Part shown: piece after piece, positions 60,246 to 64,000 of the stretch | How the letters are laid out: every line of letters starts with the position of its first letter | Position numbering within the stretch: position 1 is the first letter of the stretch | DNA from: HyVt-105 sp049975425 | GTDB taxonomy: Bacteria > Bacteroidota > Bacteroidia > Bacteroidales > VadinHA17 | Direction: 5' to 3' | Assembly (NCBI GenBank): GCA_049975425.1 | Contig: JBNGDI010000005.1 | Coordinates: 62,001-126,000 of the forward strand | Length of the DNA: 64,000 bases | Notes under the pieces: model-generated | The model's input: the letters and a program-made list of their open reading frames with translations, nothing else | The model's database searches: none | What the model was told of the DNA's origin: nothing | Translations under genes and position numbers: made by a program

Positions 60246-63200
60246 GTGCGAGCAGCCCTCATAACATTTTTATTCCTGGCCTCCTTTACCCTTACAGCAC
60301 AGGTCAGCCACAGGGGAATTCCCTACATCAGAAATTTCGCCCCCGAAACATACCGCGGATCGGAACAGAACTGGGCCATTGTGCAGGACAGTACAGGGGT
60401 GATGTATTTCGGGAACAATGATTTCGGAATACTGGTATACGACGGTGTGCGGTGGGAGCAGATCACCCTGCCGGAAAATCCTATTGTGCGCTCACTGCAC
60501 ATCCACCGGGATGTGATCTATGCAGGAGGGGTGAATGAATTCGGCTACCTGGCCACAGATCCGGACGGAAAGAAGAATTACCGTTCGCTTTCCTCACAAA
60601 TCCCGGAAAACGACCGTCCTTTTGCCGATGTATGGAAAATCTATTCCATCGGGAACCGGGTGTATTTCTCCTGCGAACTCGACAGGCTCTTTGTATTCGA
60701 AAACCTGAAACACGTAAAAACGCTGGTAGTTCCCCAGGCACCCCTTTTTACCTTTCCCGTTAACGGGAAAGTGGTGGCGGGAACCCACCTGGAAGGGTTG
60801 ATATCACTGGAAAACGACACCTTCCTTACCCTTCCCGGGGGCGAATTCTTCGCTTTCAAACCAGTGGTCAGCATCATTCCCTGGGAAAGACCGTGGTGGC
60901 AGGTAGGCACCTACGCCGATGGCGTGTTTCTATACCATCCGGAAACAGGAGAAATATCCCACCGGTTCCCCTCACCGGAAGCCAACCGGTTTCTCAAAGA
61001 ACATTCCCTCTACCATGCAATATCCCTTCCCGGAAACCATACAGCATACGCCACCCTGGAAGGGGGAGCCCTTATCGTCGATGGGCAGGGGGAAATCGTT
61101 CGTGTAATCAATCAGAAATCAGGACTCCGGAACGAGGTAGTGGCCTGCCTGTATCACAACGGACGGCCTCATCCCGCACATCCCCTGTGGCTTGCTTTGA
61201 GTAACGGGCTGGCAGCGGCGGGTATCGGGCTGCCCGTGCATGTTTACGATAAAACGGCCGGGCTTGCAAGCTCCATCCTCGATATCCGGAAACTTGGAAA
61301 TGTACTGTACCTGGGCACCCTCACAGGCCTGTATTACCTGGATCTGAATGAAAATGAAAAACCTGTGTTCACACAGGTGGAAATGATTCCCCATACCTGC
61401 TGGTCGCTGGTGCCTTTCACCGATCCCCGCACAGGAGAAGAAATCCTGCTGGCCGCAACACAGCAGGGCATTTATGAAATAAAAGGCCCCGGACACATCC
61501 GGTCATTGGAAGAAGAATCCCTGTTTGGCGAACACGACCGGAAATATTACCAGTGTTTTTCTATGCACCGTTCGATAGCACATCCCGGTAAGTTCTATGT
61601 GGGACTGAAAACCGGGCTGATCTCTCTCACAAGGGAAAACGGCAGATGGATGAATGATCCTGCTTTCAAGAGCTTTCCCGCTATGGAAATTCGCAGTATT
61701 TGCGAGGACAGGGAAGGAACCCTGTGGGCAGGAACCCTGGGCAACGGAGTGATACGGCTTTCCTTTACGGGAACGGACACCCTCATAACCACATACGGTA
61801 CACAGCACGGGTTACCTTCTCTGAAAAACAACCGCATCTGCCGTCTGGAAAAAGGAGTTGTTTTCGCCACCGCAAAAGGAATTTACCGCTTCGATGATCA
61901 AACGGAAACCTTTTTGCCCGATTCTTCCTTCCCAGCCCGCTACCGGGACGGCTCCCTGGGTATTCACCGCATGGTTCCCCATGCAGACGGATCCTACTGG
62001 CTGGCCTGTTCCCGGGGAAACCGGCACTGGATCGAATACCTGCGGCAAATGCCCGACGGGTCTTTCCACGCCGATACCCTGCCATTCAAAACCCTTCCCG
62101 GCAGGGAAACAGATGCTATCTTCCCCGATAAGGACGGGATCACCTGGTTTGGTATCTCGAACGAACTGTATTCATACAGCCGCGATCATACTCCCTTCAG
62201 CCACCCCCGTTTTTACACCCTGATCCGACAGGTTAAGGCAGGAAACGATTCAGTGCTTTTCAGCGGCTATAAACCGCCCGGAAGCAGCCTGCCCCCGGCA
62301 AGCCTGCCCTGGAACCTTAACCGGGTGGGATTTGAATTCGCCGCCCCTTTTTTCATTATGGAGGAAAAAACACGGTACAGCTACCTGCTGGAAGGACTGC
62401 AGGAGGAATGGTCACCCTGGTCGCCCGAACCTCGGGTAACTTTCAATAATCTGAGGGAAGGCAAATACGTGTTCCGCGTCAGGGCCATGAATGTTTACGG
62501 GCAGATAAGCCCTGCCGATACCTGGCAGTTTGTTGTTTCTCCTCCCTGGTACCGGAGCACCCTGGCCTGGGTTACTTACATTCTCCTGGCTTTCCTTGGA
62601 GTTTTTTCCATTGTCAGGTGGAATGCCCGCCGGCTTGAAAAAGAAAAGCAGCAACTGGAAACCCTTGTAACCGAAAGAACCCGGGAGGTTATAAGGCAGA
62701 AAGAAGAAACCGAAAAACAGCGCGACCTGGCCAGGCGGCAGAAAAAAAGGATCGAGAACCAGAACAGGGATATCCGTGACAGTATCAAGTATGCCCGGCG
62801 CATTCAGCGGGCTATCCTGCCCCCCGAAGATTTCCTGTCGGATTTTATTCCTGAATGCTTTGTTATGAACCTGCCCAAAGATATTGTCAGCGGCGATTTC
62901 TACTGGTTTACGGAAAAAAACGGCAGACTGATCATTGCCGTGGCCGACTGCACCGGGCACGGGGTGCCGGGCGCCTTCATGAGTATGCTGGGTATGGCCT
63001 ATCTGAACGAGATCGTGAACAAGAGCCATATCAGCCAGCCGGCAGAAATCCTGTATTACCTCAGGATCTATGTAATCAACTCCCTCCATCAGAGCGGCGG
63101 GGTGGGAGAAAGCCGCGACGGAATGGATATCAGCCTGTTCACCATCCATACCGGCTCACTGGAACTGGAATTTGCCGGGGCCTACCACTCCCTGCTGATC

Positions 63201-63521
63201 ATCCGGGAAGGGAAACTGCACGTCCTCAAAGGCGACCGCATGCCCATCGGCATCCATGAACAGATGAACGGGCAGTTTACCAACCACCGGTTCAGCCTGC
63301 AGAAAGACGATCGGCTGTATGCCTTCACCGACGGGTATGCCGACCAGTTCGGGGGGCCTTCCGACAAAAAGATTACGAGCGGGTTGATGAAAAAATGGCT
63401 CCTGGAGATCCACCGGAAAGACATGAAAACCCAGCGTGAGATCCTGGAAAACAGGTTCCTGGAATGGAAAGGGAAAAATCAACAGGTAGACGATATCCTT
63501 ATGATGGGATTGAAAATTTAG
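60246..63521 (+). CDS. Propeller sensor with SpoIIE-type (PP2C) phosphatase output
   Basis: 1091 residues beginning with GTG at 60246 (RAALITFLFLASFTLTAQ, signal sequence). Residues about 30-690 form a two-component-regulator-type beta-propeller (QDSTGVMYFGNNDFGILVYD, REGTLWAGTLGNGVIRLSF, KDGITWFGISNELYSY). A Y_Y_Y domain (about 695-775, SYLLEGLQEEWSPWSPEP) and one membrane helix (STLAWVTYILLAFLGVFSIV) follow, then a coiled coil (about 800-865). The PP2C/SpoIIE phosphatase is at about 870-1090 with metal Asp residues in SGDFYWF (Asp884), ADCTGHGVPGAFMS (Asp901) and TDGYADQ (Asp1029). The output should be dephosphorylation of an anti-sigma-factor-antagonist-type protein or other Ser/Thr-phosphorylated partner. 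No such partner is adjacent. Confidence 0.9.
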   Translation: MRAALITFLFLASFTLTAQVSHRGIPYIRNFAPETYRGSEQNWAIVQDSTGVMYFGNNDFGILVYDGVRWEQITLPENPIVRSLHIHRDVIYAGGVNEFGYLATDPDGKKNYRSLSSQIPENDRPFADVWKIYSIGNRVYFSCELDRLFVFENLKHVKTLVVPQAPLFTFPVNGKVVAGTHLEGLISLENDTFLTLPGGEFFAFKPVVSIIPWERPWWQVGTYADGVFLYHPETGEISHRFPSPEANRFLKEHSLYHAISLPGNHTAYATLEGGALIVDGQGEIVRVINQKSGLRNEVVACLYHNGRPHPAHPLWLALSNGLAAAGIGLPVHVYDKTAGLASSILDIRKLGNVLYLGTLTGLYYLDLNENEKPVFTQVEMIPHTCWSLVPFTDPRTGEEILLAATQQGIYEIKGPGHIRSLEEESLFGEHDRKYYQCFSMHRSIAHPGKFYVGLKTGLISLTRENGRWMNDPAFKSFPAMEIRSICEDREGTLWAGTLGNGVIRLSFTGTDTLITTYGTQHGLPSLKNNRICRLEKGVVFATAKGIYRFDDQTETFLPDSSFPARYRDGSLGIHRMVPHADGSYWLACSRGNRHWIEYLRQMPDGSFHADTLPFKTLPGRETDAIFPDKDGITWFGISNELYSYSRDHTPFSHPRFYTLIRQVKAGNDSVLFSGYKPPGSSLPPASLPWNLNRVGFEFAAPFFIMEEKTRYSYLLEGLQEEWSPWSPEPRVTFNNLREGKYVFRVRAMNVYGQISPADTWQFVVSPPWYRSTLAWVTYILLAFLGVFSIVRWNARRLEKEKQQLETLVTERTREVIRQKEETEKQRDLARRQKKRIENQNRDIRDSIKYARRIQRAILPPEDFLSDFIPECFVMNLPKDIVSGDFYWFTEKNGRLIIAVADCTGHGVPGAFMSMLGMAYLNEIVNKSHISQPAEILYYLRIYVINSLHQSGGVGESRDGMDISLFTIHTGSLELEFAGAYHSLLIIREGKLHVLKGDRMPIGIHEQMNGQFTNHRFSLQKDDRLYAFTDGYADQFGGPSDKKITSGLMKKWLLEIHRKDMKTQREILENRFLEWKGKNQQVDDILMMGLKI

Positions 63522-63740
63522 ATGCCTGATTACAACCTCAAGGAATACTTCATGATTTTTATCAAATTTTTTACTTACAGGGTTGCGGTTTTCATCAACC
63601 ATTCATAATTTTATTTTTTCCTGTTCCAACTGAATGCTGAACATTTTCAACGTATTGTACGTATAATGAATAATATAGCAGGCAAATCAGTCCCTGCCGG
63701 AAAAACGAAAAACATCTCAAAAATCTAACCCCCACTGGTC

Positions 63741-64000
63741 ATGAAAAAAACAATCTCTGCCCTCATTCTGTTCCTGGCTTTCTTCATGCCGGGTATAACA
63801 CAGGCCCCCCATGGACTGAACTACCAGGGAGTGGCCCGCGACGCTTCAGGCCAGGTACTGGCCGAACAGAATATCACCCTGAGGATCAGCCTGCTCCAGG
63901 GCGGTGAAACCGGAACCCTGGTATGGGAAGAATCCCAGGCAGTCACCACTAACACGGTGGGCCTTTTCAACCTGGTGATCGGGCTCGAAGAACACCGCAC
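63741..64000 (+). CDS. Secreted protein, N-terminal part (partial)
   Basis: About 86 residues before the window ends. The signal peptide is KKTISALILFLAFFMPGITQ. The mature part starts PHGLNYQGVARDASGQVLAE, with NITLRISLLQGGETGTLVWE following. This leading domain is common at the front of large secreted or surface proteins in Bacteroidota, often with tail-fibre-like or T9SS parts behind. The C terminus is outside the window, so sorting signals and function cannot be judged. The gene starts 219 bp after the SpoIIE-type gene, with an AT-rich gap. Confidence 0.8.
   Translation, partial: MKKTISALILFLAFFMPGITQAPHGLNYQGVARDASGQVLAEQNITLRISLLQGGETGTLVWEESQAVTTNTVGLFNLVIGLEEHR

Noticed and set aside
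1..64000. Insertion sequences, prophage, integron or defence system
   Set aside because: No transposase, integrase, recombinase, toxin-antitoxin, restriction or Cas gene was found, and codon use looks even across the window.

Overview
The window looks like a chromosomal segment of a Bacteroidota bacterium, probably an environmental Bacteroidales or Marinilabiliales relative. Evidence from the sequence: a Type IX secretion C-terminal sorting domain (gene at 15860); an arabinose operon with a Nudix-type AraR regulator; a DUF4293 protein; bL9 encoded behind bS6 and bS18; a tRNA gene without encoded CCA; and several promoters with the Bacteroidetes -7 element TAnnTTTG instead of a sigma70 -10 box. 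No phage, transposon, CRISPR array or obvious horizontally acquired island was found. Most of the content is core metabolism and envelope biology.

Layout. 1-758: start of a propeller-type sensor running off the left edge. 1042-7459 (minus): L-arabinose operon in transcription order sodium/sugar symporter, araA, araR, araD, araB, with a candidate promoter and operator near 7611-7650. 7460-8266: about 800 bp without a convincing gene. 8267-15655: rlmN, ppdK (plus) and secA, with a strong two-way terminator between ppdK and secA. 15860-19399: large secreted BNR/PKD protein with a T9SS tail, followed by a hairpin-rich noncoding stretch. 19744-29925 (minus): ferritin, NADP-isocitrate dehydrogenase, a lone receiver protein, two large PAS histidine kinases and dnaX. 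30129-31219: rpsF-rpsR-rplI. 31262-36550: ridA, lptD, N-acetylmuramoyl-alanine amidase, MlaD-like protein. 36918-41376: dnaA, a DMT permease, an IMPACT/YigZ protein, pyrB-pyrI. 41381-44586: DUF4293, prohibitin-like, nucleoside phosphorylase, SirB1-like protein. 44551-48771 (minus): coiled-coil protein, zapA, a 6S-like RNA, rny, wecB and an initiating sugar transferase. 48895-57091: M23 peptidase, GH16, nucleotidyltransferase, anmK, Fe-alcohol dehydrogenase, C69 dipeptidase, rplS. 57166-63521: AsmA-like protein, tRNA-Arg(ACG), and a propeller/SpoIIE phosphatase. 63741 to the end: start of a secreted protein.

How the parts relate. The arabinose genes make a complete uptake-to-xylulose-5-phosphate route with its own regulator. 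LptD, amidase, MlaD, AsmA-like protein, M23 peptidase, AnmK and WecB/sugar transferase are all envelope construction or recycling functions, but sit in several small units. The kinase pair plus the free receiver between dnaX and icd looks like a local phosphorelay. The most useful find that a gene caller would miss is the roughly 186-nt 6S-like RNA between zapA and rny. I found no clearly new multi-gene system.
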